Part shown: positions 49,304-61,119 of the stretch, one piece after another
Layout: the number at the start of each line of letters is the position of its first letter
How positions within the stretch are numbered: position 1 is the first letter of the stretch
Source of the DNA: Paramecium tetraurelia
Taxonomy: Eukaryota > Ciliophora > Oligohymenophorea > Peniculida > Parameciidae
Direction of reading: 5' to 3'
DNA length: 64,000 nt
Assembly: GCF_000165425.1 (NCBI RefSeq)
Contig: NW_001798959.1
Location: 140,033 to 204,032, forward strand
Position numbers and translations under genes: made by a program
The notes under the pieces: generated by a model
Database searches by the model: none
Seen by the model: the letters and a program-made list of their open reading frames with translations, nothing else
Told to the model about the DNA's origin: nothing

Positions 49304-49716
49304 AGCCACTAATCAAGAATCCATTGATTAATATATTTATATTAAGAATCAGATGAAAGGGGAGGATTCATGATGATACCTAAATAAATTAGAAATAGGG
49401 CAGAAACACATGAAATGATTTATGGGACTAAATTTATTGTTATATGTTAGGTCTAAAATACTATAGTAAGAGAAATTGAAATAGATTTTAATAATTATTA
49501 TTATTTCAATTCTCTTCTACATAACAAAAGATTAATTAGAGTTAATGAAAAATAAATTATTAAGTAATTCCGATGAGTGGATAAGAGTTGATTTGATTAT
49601 GACAATATGGAGATTTATTTAAATTTAATAAGTAAGTAAAGAGCAGGAGTAATAATTAAATGAATTGCTTAAATTATAAAGATAATTGCTCATTAAAAAT
49701 ATAAATAAAAATAAAT
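49304..49716. other. Spacer upstream of the phosphodiesterase gene
   Basis: AT-rich, no gene seen. It contains an imperfect inverted repeat, 49470-49483 against 49502-49514 (GAGAAATTGAAATA and TATTTCAATTCTC), with an 18-nt loop. Confidence 0.4.
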
Positions 49717-52070
49717 ATGCCTTAAAACATTTATGATTTACAATTAAAATAATAGGATAGGCTTTTAGCTAAATTCCAAGAGTTATTTAGTAAACCTACC
49801 CATGTGAATTATATGAGTAAGTGGGAAGCAATTTTAGTAGCAATATTTTTTCTGTTGGAAGGTTTTTGGTTTACTAATCTATTACCTCATATCACTTTAG
49901 TTACAATTTATGTGATTAGAATTTTGAGATGTTAGTCAAATCAATCATTACAAGTATTTGCCATCAGATGGATGATGATGTGTAAGATTTTGACAAGCAG
50001 ATTTTTATGGGCATTTGGATAGGAGATTTCGTAGGAAAATTTGAGAATTGATTTTCTTTTATTTTGCTTTTAAGTAATTGCAACTGTCACAAAATTTAGG
50101 ATATCCAACAATAAATTAATAGTAATAACAATGGTTTTGGTTTTGTAAGTGTGTTTATCAATATTTCACAATTAAAAAATTGATGAAGTTATTTTGGTTA
50201 GTTTAATTGGAGTTTTGACTAATATCTGGTTGATATATCATCGACAACAACAACATCAGTTGGAACATGAATAGAAATTAAAAGAATTTGATGGAGAAGC
50301 TATGAAATTGAAGAAGGAAACTGAAATGTCATACAAAACTATTTTTATAGCCGATTAACAGTAATCTCGCTAGGAGGAATTATTGAAAAAGTTGAGATTG
50401 CTTAAATATGAGAAATTGCTTAATAAATCGGAGCAAACCTATTATGAGGAACAAGTGCTATAAAAATAATTAAGTTCACCATCCCGTATCTTGACTTTAC
50501 GTTAATTGCCAGAAGATGAGGACAAAAATTCGATTGAAGAGATAGGCGAAACTCCAAGTAGGAGATCGCCGATGAGAAAAATTTAAAGGATAAATTCAAT
50601 TAATGATAATTCCTATTATGCTAGGACAGCAGGCCATAGTGTGAAGCAAGATGAAATTAAGGAGAATGAGAATTTCTTAACATTGGATGAAATCGATGAT
50701 TTGTTGAAGATTGTGAGTGGGAGAAAAGAACATTTGTGGTTGCCTCAATTCTTAAGGAGTAACAAAAATATCAATTCTGGTTCATCAGAGTAATTTTCTC
50801 CAGAAGCTAAAAGGTAATTTATTCATATAATTTTAAATAGTTTTATTCTTAATCATTTTACAGAATGTGAATTCAATTTTCAAATGTCATCTAGTCAATA
50901 ATATATTTAGGAGCAATATCATATTCCAAATATGAATGACAATTTGATGAAAGAATGTGATAAGAATTTCAATTTTGATTTCTTTGAATTGAATGATCAA
51001 AACAAATTCATCAATTATTGTTCCTTTATCTTTCAGAAATACAAGTAAAAACTAATTTAAATTTAAATAGTGTGAACTAAGTTTTAAAGGTTAAGGATAA
51101 TTCAATTTAAATAGAATTTTGTCATAGAATTGAATAATTCTACATGTAGAATCCATATCACAATTCATTACATGCAATGGACGTGACTAATTCAGCCCTT
51201 TTCTTTTTGGAAAACGGATTGCAAGTAACCCAATTTGAATAGTGTTGTCTAATAATATCAGCCTTGTCTCATGATGTTGGTCACCCTGGTTTAAATAACG
51301 GCTTTTTAGTTGCATCTCAATCAAAATAGGCTCTAATATGTAAAATGATATTACTATGTAGACAATGATTAAAGTGTATTGGAGAGTTATCATGCATCAT
51401 TATTGTTCCATGTTTTGAAAGATGACAAGACCAATATCATCAAAAACCTGAGTGATGTAGATTACAAAGGATTTCGAAAATATTGTTTGAATTTGATTTT
51501 AGATACAGATCTTCAGAAACATTTTCCATTACTTAACAAATTCAAGAACTTTTTAGCCTTGGGATCAGACAGTCAATAAGATGAATAAAACAAGTTATTA
51601 GTGTTGTCGATAGCAATAAAATGTGCAGGTATTGATATCAAGTTGATAAGATGTTGGACATGGAGCCAAACAGTTGAATTTGCATAAAATATGGAGTAGA
51701 AGAATAATCGAAGAGTTCTTCTTATAGGGAGATTTAGAGTAATAAGTGGGTATATCAGTGACACCAATGTGCGATAGAAGTTAGAGTGTAACAAAATCTT
51801 AGGAAGGATTCCTCAAGGCAATAGTTTGGCCATTATTTGATGCCTTCTCGGAATACTTGAAGAAGTAAATTACAGCAGCATTATTTTAGTGATAACTTCA
51901 AAACAACATGTTTAGATTAAATCAATGTGAATATTGCCTATTGGTAATAACAATAGTAAGAAGAAGAGTAGAAGAGTGAAGGATAAAAAAAATGTTCATT
52001 CTTTATCGATACAAATTATATTCATCTACCTCAATAAAATACCAATACAATGATAAATTTGAATTGGTGA
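49717..52070 (+). CDS. Membrane-bound 3',5'-cyclic nucleotide phosphodiesterase
   Basis: Five introns (27, 26, 22, 22 and 25 nt) give exactly 743 aa. Residues about 40-180 hold several membrane helices (WEAILVAIFFLLEGFWFT, HITLVTIYVIRIL, ILVSLIGVLTNIWLIYH). A charged coiled-coil linker follows, with an RSPMRKI phospho-site-like stretch. The catalytic PDEase_I domain has YHNSLHAMDV near residue 460, the metal site SHDVGHPGLNN near 500, YNDQSVLESYHAS, and the second metal aspartate in KCADVGHGA. Metal ligands (His, His, Asp, Asp) are all present. It hydrolyses cAMP and/or cGMP at a membrane, consistent with ciliary control by cyclic nucleotides. The C-terminal tail is Q/E-rich. Confidence 0.93.
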
Positions 52071-52157
52071 TTTATTTGTGTTTTTATCATATATATATAT
52101 ATATAGTTATTTGTAAATTTAAGAGACATTTAATTCATAGATTTAATTTATACTTAA

Positions 52158-54073
52158 TCATTCTTCATCAAAATCATTATCAACATCGTCTGGTACATTT
52201 TCTGGGATTTTAGGTAAAGGATGTTCCTCATCATATTTAAGTTCCCATTCTTCTCTATTAGGTGGTTCTTGATCCTCTTATTGTTGGATAGAGTTCTTAT
52301 ATTCTTCAAATTTTAATTCTTTTTCCTAAAGATTTGATTAAATCAATTACCTCTTTGATTTTAGCCACTTATTCAGTGGTTTCTTGAATCAATTTTCTAA
52401 GATTAGCAATCTTTTCTCTTCTGATTTCAATGTCTTCAACTCTTAATTTGATGATGTATTGCATCCACTTCAATATTTTAGCATAACAAACATTATATTC
52501 TTCAACCTGTTCAACAGTGTATTTACTAATTCTCTTTTTAATTCTATTCAATTTAGCATATTTGGGGACTTCCTCAGTTTTGGCTCCTCTGTATTCATAA
52601 TCAAGTATTTTTTGAATCATGTCTTCACATATGTAATGCTTAACTCCAGTCCAATCCAATTGATTAGTTCCCTTTTCAAGTAGATTCTCCTTATTATAAT
52701 TAAGAAATAGCATCAGAGACAATAATAGGCCAGGATATTTAAGGACTCTGACTTGCTTTAAGGAAAACAATTCTTATTGCAATTATTGAATTTATTGAGC
52801 AACTGTAGAGACCCTAATTGAAAGCAAAGCAAATTAATATTCTTTTTCTCTATCCTTCAAATCATCATACTGAGATTATTAAGACTCCACTGCCTACTCT
52901 TCTTAAACTGTCAATGCCTCTGATCTCTCCTTCACTCCTTACTCCTAATAAGCAATCATGTGATCTATATCATCTGATAACAATTTGCATTCCATTTGAT
53001 TCCAACTTAATGCAAATAGATTCACATAATCCTCAAAATATTGTCTATCTTTCTGACTGATTTCAACATCCTTACCCAAAGTATCAAAACACACAACGAA
53101 TTATCTTTTTTATGATTGGTATGGTGCTTCACTTTCATCTTACCAATTGGCCAAATACTAATCCAACTCTTCTTGAATAGGAGTGGGATCTTGTTCGGTT
53201 TCTGTTGCTTCTTTGAGTCTCGCATTGAATTCATTAATCTTATTTTCCTTATCTAATTTCTTTTCAGCATCAGCCTTTTTGAATCTCAATCTCTCTTCAA
53301 TGCCTGCATCTAAAGAGGCTGGAAACAAACATGATTAATAAACAAGTGGGATTGCTAAGAATGCTCCCAACTTTTTCCATTTGAAATAGACTAGTCTCTA
53401 TTCCTTAGTCACATCTGGGATGTAAATTATAGGCGATTAAGGTTGTTACCCTTCTTCAGGAGGTGGTATTTCTCTAAACACCTCTCCAGTTATTCCGACT
53501 TCATTCAAAGGGAGTGTTTGACTGATCATAAAGTTGTGATCATCATTGGCTCCTATGTATTTTATCAATTTTGGTTATTCTGTATCAAGATGGGCATTCT
53601 CATCATCATCATTCTCATTTATTTATTTACTAGGGAAATCGACATATCCAACATATACTCCTGTAAGACCCTTCTTTTAAAGATGGTTGCAAAAATCTTT
53701 GACTAATAGTTTATAATGGAATTCATGTGTTTTGATAATATTTTGAAATTCCAACTCCCTCAGATTTTCCTCATCTTGTAACTGTTACTCTCTGCGATCT
53801 TTCTCCTCTTACACCTCTTACTCCTTCTTCTATTGCTCTCTGAATTATTTCGATTAATTACATCAAAGCTTCCTTGTGACTCACATGATCTTGCATCGAA
53901 CCTCTATTTGCTTCAGTCCTATTATGATTCAACAACCATTTTGCCAAATATTCAATTGGGAATTGAGGTTTCACTTGATACAACTCAGCCAATCCCTTTG
54001 TAATGACCTTCCCGATGCGCTCAGACTTTAAGTAAGCCATATCTATTTTATCTGTTTCAGGTATCAAGTTCAT
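52158..54073 (-). CDS. Dpy-30-motif ciliary protein (radial-spoke RSP2-like candidate)
   Basis: Two introns (22 and 25 nt) give exactly 622 aa if translation starts at the ATG at 54071-54073; a second ATG lies 11 codons later. Residues about 15-60 contain a Dpy-30 motif (ITKGLAELYQVKPQFPIEYL, then AKWLLNHNR), the dimerisation/docking module of radial spoke and AKAP complexes. A Q/E-rich coiled coil follows. The middle region (VTKEQRLVYFKWKKLGAFLA) may be GAF-like, and a long helical C-terminus ends very acidic (NDFDEE). The N-terminal Dpy-30 plus a possible GAF region resembles Chlamydomonas RSP2, but that is a suggestion only. The MORN gene ends 17 bp upstream on the same strand. Confidence 0.85.
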
Positions 54074-54090
54074 TAAAATAATATAATAAT

Positions 54091-55107
54091 TCAAACAAAA
54101 CATCCATAAATCCATTTCCCTTGTAATATTACTTTTTCGTCTTTCGACAACGCTCCAACTCCATGAAATGCATCTTATGCAAATCCTCCCACGAACTTGA
54201 ACTCCTCCCCCTCACAGTTGAAAGTCATCACTCCTTGACCATGAAACTACCCATCCCTGAATTCTCCTTCATAAGAAGTGAATTAATGCTAAACTAATTT
54301 GAACTACTTAAAGTTTAATAATCTAAATTCATCCTCCTAGTAATCTTGATTTACAAATCGTCCTCTCCCTGAAAATTGATCATTCAACCATTAACCCTAA
54401 TATACAATATTCTGATTGAAGTCTTTCAAAGTTCCATTGCCCTGTCTCATTCCATTCACCCAATCACCCTCATAAACAAATCCATTCTCATACACTTTTC
54501 TACCTCTTCCATTCTAAACATCGTCTCTTATTGTGATATTGGATTTCTTGAATTTCCCCACTGATGGAGTTTTACTTGATGTTCTATGATGATAAACCAT
54601 CTTATCTTGCAATCTTGAACTATTAATTGGAGAATGAGTAGTGTGAATAGTGTGTTTAACAGAATTCACATAGGATTGCAAAGTATGTTAACTAATACAA
54701 TTTGACTACTTATTTGAGTTTGTTGGTCCACTCAAGTAATATGAAAATGATTCCACTGAATCTGGCTCTGTCTTTTTTAGTTGAGATCTCAATTAATCAT
54801 TCTTCTCCATTATATGAGCAATCTTCTTTTCTAAAAAACTCAATTTACTTATAGTTTCATCAAGCATATCATCTTATTTGCTCTTCTTTCTCTTAAAATA
54901 AGTTATTTATGAAGTTGGGGATTTAGGCATTGTTGATGGAGGCAAATAATTCACAACTGCTATTTTATTATTGATGCTTCTAAATGGACTTTGAGATGTG
55001 CTTGGTGAATGAACTCTCAGCAGACGAGTAGTCTACAATCTACTAGGCGTTTTACTGCAGATGTCTAATTAATTTGGCCTTCTATTTTCTTTCTTATAAT
55101 GATGCAT
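54091..55107 (-). CDS. MORN-repeat protein
   Basis: A single exon of 338 aa (ATG 55105-55107, TGA 54091-54093). Residues 1-165 are basic and serine-rich, with a short coiled coil (LSFLEKKIAHIMEKNDQLRS). Residues about 185-335 contain MORN repeats: GRGRKVYENGFVYEGDWVNG, then MRQGNGTLKD, IVYQGQWLNDQFSGRGRF, YEGEFRDGQFHGQGVM and AFHGVGAL. MORN repeats bind membranes or scaffold ciliary parts (radial spoke heads, basal body). The close tandem with the Dpy-30 protein suggests a shared structure. Confidence 0.9.
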
Positions 55108-55587
55108 CTATCAGTTAATTTTATATTATAAAATATTATTATATATCCAATATACATTAAGTAAAAAATGAAATTTGAGGAATCAGTTTAAATCATGTGT
55201 CTTTTTCATAGTTAAAAGATGCAAAAAACACAATTGATATATGATCTCTACATATTTCTTTTGTTTTTAAATCTGGTTCTTCTAATATCTTTGGATTATG
55301 TTCTAGTGAGATAATCCAAATAAATTAATATTCCCAATATTAAATAATATTTTGTATAGAAAGGCTGATTCCAAATTTCCATCTCGAACACTTTGCCAGA
55401 AACTTAATAAAGACTGAAAATTAAGTTACTAGACAAAAAGTCTTATTACTAGAATTTTAACAATGATATCTCCATTTATTCCCAAAATTATTTAATGAAT
55501 GAATTTTAAACTATCAACATTTATACTTTTCTACACCTATTTCTAAAAATATGAGTAATATTTTTAATATATAAAATAATATTAATT
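55108..55587. other. Divergent intergenic region
   Basis: 480 bp of AT-rich DNA between the divergent MORN gene and the next + strand gene; it must carry both promoters. No coding frame stands out. Confidence 0.45.
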
Positions 55588-56316
55588 ATGAATCCTTATG
55601 AAATTCTTTCCGAAATTTCAACTCAAGAAAATGAAGAGAATTTTCGTTGTCCTGAAAATTTTAATACAATTATGAATAATTTAAATGATTCCTTTGAATA
55701 CAGCCTCGATGCATACCAAAAGTTTTCAGAACATCGGGCTTTAGTGAAAGATGCTTGGATAGAAAAATGTCTTGGCAAGGAAGAGTTTATGGGATTCAAT
55801 TACAGAAAGAAAGTGTTTCTTTTGTTTTTAGAATATCTTCATAAACATTTGGATTGTCAGAAAGATTTAAATTCGGAAGCTTATGCCTTTTATGCTTAAC
55901 ATTATCGGAATACAGCTTAGTATGTTAACTATGCTGTTGAGATTCCAAAAATCAGGCATAAGATTTTCGAATTAGAGGTGGATTGGTATATAGAAAACAT
56001 TTCAGAAGATTAGGATATTGTTAAAAATAAACATTATCCTTCTATTTTTCAACCTATTTTAGAACAAGATCCAATAGAAGCCAATCATACCCGCGCTGTC
56101 ATTAGCCATGCATTAGAACAATTAGAAGCTATTGCTGCAATGATCACAAAAAGCAATGTCAAACACTACGCAAAATATATAGAACGCTATGGGTGGTGCT
56201 TGGCTGGAATGGTTCCTCTATTGCCTGCATAAGAATAAGATCCTTTTTAAGATAACGGCATTCATCAAAGGTGGCAAAAGGCACGAAATAAAATACAAGA
56301 GAAAGAGCATTAATGA
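55588..56316 (+). CDS. Hypothetical helical protein, 242 aa
   Basis: A single exon starting MNPYEILSEISTQENEENFR and ending KARNKIQEKEHQ. Probably all-helical and mostly polar, with GFNYRKKVFLLFLEYLHKH, VISHALEQLEAIAAMITKSN and the aromatic-rich HYAKYIERYGWCLAGMVPLL. It shows no membrane helix, no signal peptide and no motif I can assign. GC content is higher than that of its flanks. Possibly a ciliate-specific protein; function unknown. Confidence 0.78.
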
Positions 56317-57177
56317 AAGATAACCCTCATGATCTTATGATGTTGTTCATTTTAATACAAAATATCATTCCTCTTTATATTTGATAAATTTAAATTATAT
56401 CTCGCAATTGATTATTTTAGATTTTATTTTGCGTTTTTTTATGATAAAAAATAATATTGATTAATTTTATACATTTATTAATGAATACACATTCTAAATT
56501 GATATTTTATATGATGATGACAACAATCCAGTTATTTTTATTTATTTTAAGATACTTTTTTAATTACTATTAATAATATTTGATGTGGATCGAATTACGA
56601 GAATTTGAATCGACAAATAAAAAGTTGATTTTTCTCAATCTAAAATAAGTATTAATGATATAAATTGCGAATACTATTTAGAAACTGGCAATTATAACTA
56701 CTCAAATACTTCTTACATTAAAATAAGTTATTTAAATTGTATCTTTTGATGATGATTTTATATTATACATCTTCTCCAGTTCATGGTGAATCATTATTTA
56801 TTAAATTTATTTCTTCATCCATTACCAGAATTTAGAAATGGCTTTTACAATATAACAGATATTGCATTCTGAATCAAATCTTTAATTAAGCCCTCAAAAT
56901 TTACATCCAATTTCCTTTCAAATGAATTGTATCTCATAGCAGAGGTTGGGATAGATATAGGAACTAATCAAATGTGTGCAGTATTTTATAATATTGGAAG
57001 GATGGGAGGATTAATTGGAGCAATTGCTACTATAATCCATCGGTGTGAGAATCCAAGGTAGTGTAATTGATTATTGCTTACTGGAGTGGTTATTTTGGGG
57101 GTGTAAAAAGGATTTGGAAAATAGAGGGAGAGCGATTTAAATCGTGCATGCTAATTAAATATTATTATAATAAAAAT
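56317..57177. other. Gene-poor stretch with a possible enzyme-like fragment
   Basis: 860 bp, mostly AT-rich. At about 56880-57069 on + an open frame reads LIAEVGIDIGTNQ, then FYNIGRMGGLIGAIATIIH, ending at TGA. The IDIG...GRxxGxIG spacing is reminiscent of the C-terminal end of citrate-synthase-fold enzymes, including ATP-citrate lyase, but there is no upstream catalytic part, so it is at best a remnant. Nothing else supported. Confidence 0.25.
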
Positions 57178-58627
57178 ATGGGGAACTGTCAAACTTGTTT
57201 GAATAATGAACCAGAGCAGATTGAGATAGTTGCTAACAATCCGACTGTGGAAGATATGTCTTTGATGCAGGAACAATCTCCTTTGTTGGTGTTGGATGTG
57301 AGAACATGGCAAAAGGAGTCCTATAGTCTTTATGACTATGAAAATAGCTAGTTCATTCATTGCCAATAAATATCCGTTAACGGGAATAGCTATTTGACTT
57401 GCAAGGCAAATAAGGTTTTGTACAATGAGGGGTCTTATTCGAATAACAAGTATAGATGGGGATGATTATTATTATGATAGTGAGAATAATGATGAGGCGC
57501 TCTTGTTACCTCTGGAATTCGACAACGAACGGTTCTAATTACTGAATCTACGCTTCCCTAGACGAATATAGAGTAAGGAGTTGATTGACGAGTACTAAAA
57601 AGAGGTAAATCATCAATGATTATTATTCTACAGGATGGGGATAAACTCTTATCAGAAAATCAGACTGTCCACGCTGATTTCTAAATGAGTTTTAATATCT
57701 AGAAGTTACGCACCAATACGAATAGGTAGATGGAGGGTGATTTGAAGAAAGGTTCCAAAATCTGGTTGGTCACCAGATCTATATAAAATAATAGTTCGAA
57801 TGAAGGAATAATCCTGAAAGTTGGAGATAGGATCAAATTAGGGAGAGTTAAACTAGTCATCAAGGCTATTCAACTCCAGAACAACGAGCTTTAAAATACT
57901 CCTGATGACATCTCTATGAGTTCAGTTGAGGATAAGAATGAGGATACAAAATAATGTCGGGTCTGTTTGTCCACAGGTGAGACATTCACCAACCCTTTGA
58001 TTGATCCCTGTAAATGTTGCGGAGGCACTAAGTATATCCACATCAAGTGCTTGTTAAAATGGTATTCTATTCAGTCTATCTTTAAGGATATAGTAAAGTT
58101 CTCATTTCAATAGTAATGCCTATTGCACCAGACTCATCTGGAAGTCTCTGGAATGCGAAATATGCAAATATCAATTCCCTCCAGTTTTTGAGAGAGAAGG
58201 CAGAACTTACAATCTCGTTGAATTGAGCAAACCCAAATAGCCCTATGTAATGATGGAATTTCATCAGAAGAAACAACATGATAATGCTTCAAATAATGAT
58301 AGAAATGGTGTATATATCATCAATTTTGGCACCAAGAAGGAATTGAGAATTGGCAGAAACCATGAAGTTGAAATCAGTATAGCTGACATCAGTGTTAGTC
58401 GTGAACATGCACAACTCAGATTAGTAGATGATAAGATTGTCTTATCCGATAAGAAATCTAAATTTGGCACTCTAGTTTTATTATAGAAGAACATCACTCT
58501 CTCGCCTCAATTATCAGGTCTGGAGATACAAATTAAAAGAACTTTAATAAAAATTAATAATAACTAAAATACTCATTCAAATTAATAATTAGCAGACTTT
58601 GAATAGCTTTTAGGAAGAATCGATTGA
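57178..58627 (+). CDS. RINGv / FHA domain protein
   Basis: Three introns (31, 29 and 25 nt) give exactly 454 aa, start MGNCQTCLNN, which fits an N-myristoylation and palmitoylation signal. Residues about 130-225 may be a first, degenerate FHA-like region (GIILKVGDRIKLGRVKLVIK). Residues 238-315 form a RINGv (C4HC3) finger: CRVC, then DPCKCCGGTKYIHIKCLLKW and CEICKYQFPPVF. After it, residues about 350-410 are a clear FHA domain: LRIGRNHEVEISIADISVS with REHAQLR and KFGTLVL. RINGv proteins of the MARCH type are E3 ligases, and FHA binds phosphothreonine. A membrane-anchored, phospho-directed ligase is inferred. The upstream ATG at 57067 is less likely. Confidence 0.9.
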
Positions 58628-58782
58628 CTAAATATTATTATTTCATTTTATTAGAAAATTCTTTTATTATCTTAAACGATTTCATTTTTTTTGTAATTTT
58701 ATTAATTATTCAAATATAAATAGTTACAAATAATCAAACATCGATTGATTTTTTAAATTACTCTTTGTTCTTTAAAAAATAT

Positions 58783-60965
58783 TCAATCCTACAATTTATA
58801 ACATTATATATACGTTTAATTGCAAATAGGGCATCTCACTAATTTTGTGTTTATTCTTATCCAATCCTCAAAACACTCCAAATGAAATGTATGTCCACAG
58901 AATATCTGAACGATTTCCTACTTCGTTTCATATTTCTCAATACAAAAAGGACACTTATCCTCATCATATCTCAAAACCTGGCTTGAAAAGCATTACTTCA
59001 TTAACACCTTCTCCTTAATCATATTGTCCATCACATTTGAGAGACTATCATTATCCAGACTTTGTTTGCTATCCTGAAGAGTAAGCGAGATCAAGTAATT
59101 CATCCTCTTATTAGCTATATAGATGATGATTCCAAAAAGAACCAGAGCTCCCAATAATAAACATGTTAGTTTCTTTATTTTGAAATCCTCTGTATCTGCT
59201 TGAGGATCCTACTATTTAAATGTGACTGTCAGATCATTCACTAAAATATCCTCCAACATCACAATTGTCATTCTAAAATAATAGCCTTTGAATATAAAAT
59301 CGGACTTGTAATCACTAATCATTATTTAATCGCATAATTGTTAAGTGTCATTCCCTAAACATATGCTTTATTGGATAAACTTCTTCTTTGTTAATTTATC
59401 CACCTACAAACTAAAAAGCAAATTGAATTATTAATAAGCATTAGCATCATAAAACCACGTGAACACTGATCCTTTCGGAACATTTCCATAATAGGTAGAA
59501 TTGAATTCGATCTCCGAACCGCAATTCATTATTTTATTAACAAACCATTTTGAACTCTCCCTATTTTAATTTAACCCAACACTCTATTAATTCTATTAGC
59601 CCTAGCATTATTCATCAATCCACTCACAACCTGTTTATTTCATACAAGCATAACAACTATTAAATCTATTGCAACCATGTACAAATTGGTTATACAAAGA
59701 TTCAAAAATGCATTCAGACTTGTGTGGAACTAAAGAAATGTTCAAAGATCCATAGATTATGTCACAAGGCATTTGGCATTTCTATTTCTATTAGGATTAA
59801 ACTTAATTTAATTATTATTATTAGGGTTGTGCTTCATACCTCTATTAATATTGGATCGATTATAAATTCATCTTAGGTAATTCCTCAATATTAAATTCAC
59901 ATTCTTGAAATTGATCCATTGTTAAATGATCAATCTTGGCACTCATCGTCTCGAATTGATCATATATCAACATCAGTTAGGTTTGATCTATGAGAAATGC
60001 TACATGGGAATATGGTAGATCGTATTATTAAATCAATCTAACAGATTTTGAATAAAATTAATAATTATTTTCTTCAATAATGAATAATTTAATTCCATTC
60101 ATATTTTGTTACAATATGTAATTTGAATAAATTCCATCAAAATTTGTCAGCATTTATAGTGGTTGCGAATCAAATCTATATATTTCTTAAATTTCATATA
60201 AAACCTCACCAATGTTATAGAGTACTTAGAATTGCTCATATGTAATAATGATATAGCCTGATTTATACATTCTCCATTTTTAAGGCACATTATTTTCAGA
60301 TAAGGAATATGTAGAGACATCTCTGAATTGTTTATCAAATAAGGAGTATTCAATCAATTTGAGCTGGTTTTATTTCAACACGATTAGCAAGAGAGAATTC
60401 CTTATTTTATTGTAATATTGTGAAAATCCAATAATACGAGCATTATCGTGTGAATTGAATTTGTAGGAAATGCTGTAAAACTAATTCACATTCCCAGGAA
60501 GCATCGGGAGCAATTCTATAATGTAATTTTGCTTGTCTACTCTTCTCAATATCGAAATCGTAGTATGGATTGAATCGATCTATGTGAGTTCGTAAAACAT
60601 TATATTGTGTTCCTGTTAAATGAGATTCGAATGCTCAGGATTTGAAATCCTTCCTATTGATAAGGTTTTCTAACCTTCCTTAGTGATGAGGTCACAAATT
60701 AAGTAATTACTTAAATAGGTTTCTCCATTTTTCTCCTAAGAATAAATGCCTATCTATTATGTAAAACACTTATATCTACTTATTTTTGTGTGAGTTCTAA
60801 TTTTGGAACAAATGCATTATGTTAAATACATTGAAATAGAACGTAATCAGAATTTGAACCAGAGTAAATGCATCCTCGAAAATTTTGATTCTCTACACTA
60901 CCTTTTGATCTCGAGTATAACTGAGAACCATACACGATCTCAATGAATAGTATATAGAAATACAT
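58783..60965 (-). CDS. Secreted-ectodomain PSI / transmembrane / RING-H2 protein
   Basis: One 20-nt intron gives exactly 720 aa. Signal peptide MYFYILFIEIVYGSQL. Residues 40-400 are a long beta-rich ectodomain with propeller-like repeats (YIIELLPMLPGNVNQFYSIS, GYIIITYEQFQVLYNI). Near residue 420 a PSI-like cysteine module occurs (CNRFNSCYACMKQTGCEW). A single helix (LTCLLLGALVLFGIIIYIA) near residue 600 precedes a cytoplasmic RING-H2: KCPFCIEKYETKQE, then FCGHTFHLECFEDWIR and RCPIC. This is the plan of a type I membrane E3 ligase with a plexin-like ectodomain. Ligase activity is from the family; the ligand is unknown. Confidence 0.88.
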
Positions 60966-61119
60966 TTATATAAATAATTGTTCTGTGTTTAAAGTAATTT
61001 TAGAATTTAAAAATAACCCTAATTATTTAGTTTATAAATTCCATATATCATCCTCATAATCATGATGCATCATAGCAATTTATGGAATTTAATATAAATT
61101 AATAATGTGAATAAATTGA

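Noticed and set aside
57067-57177. Upstream in-frame ATG of the RINGv/FHA gene
   Set aside because: The added residues are AT-driven, while the ATG at 57178 gives a classic MGNC lipidation start.
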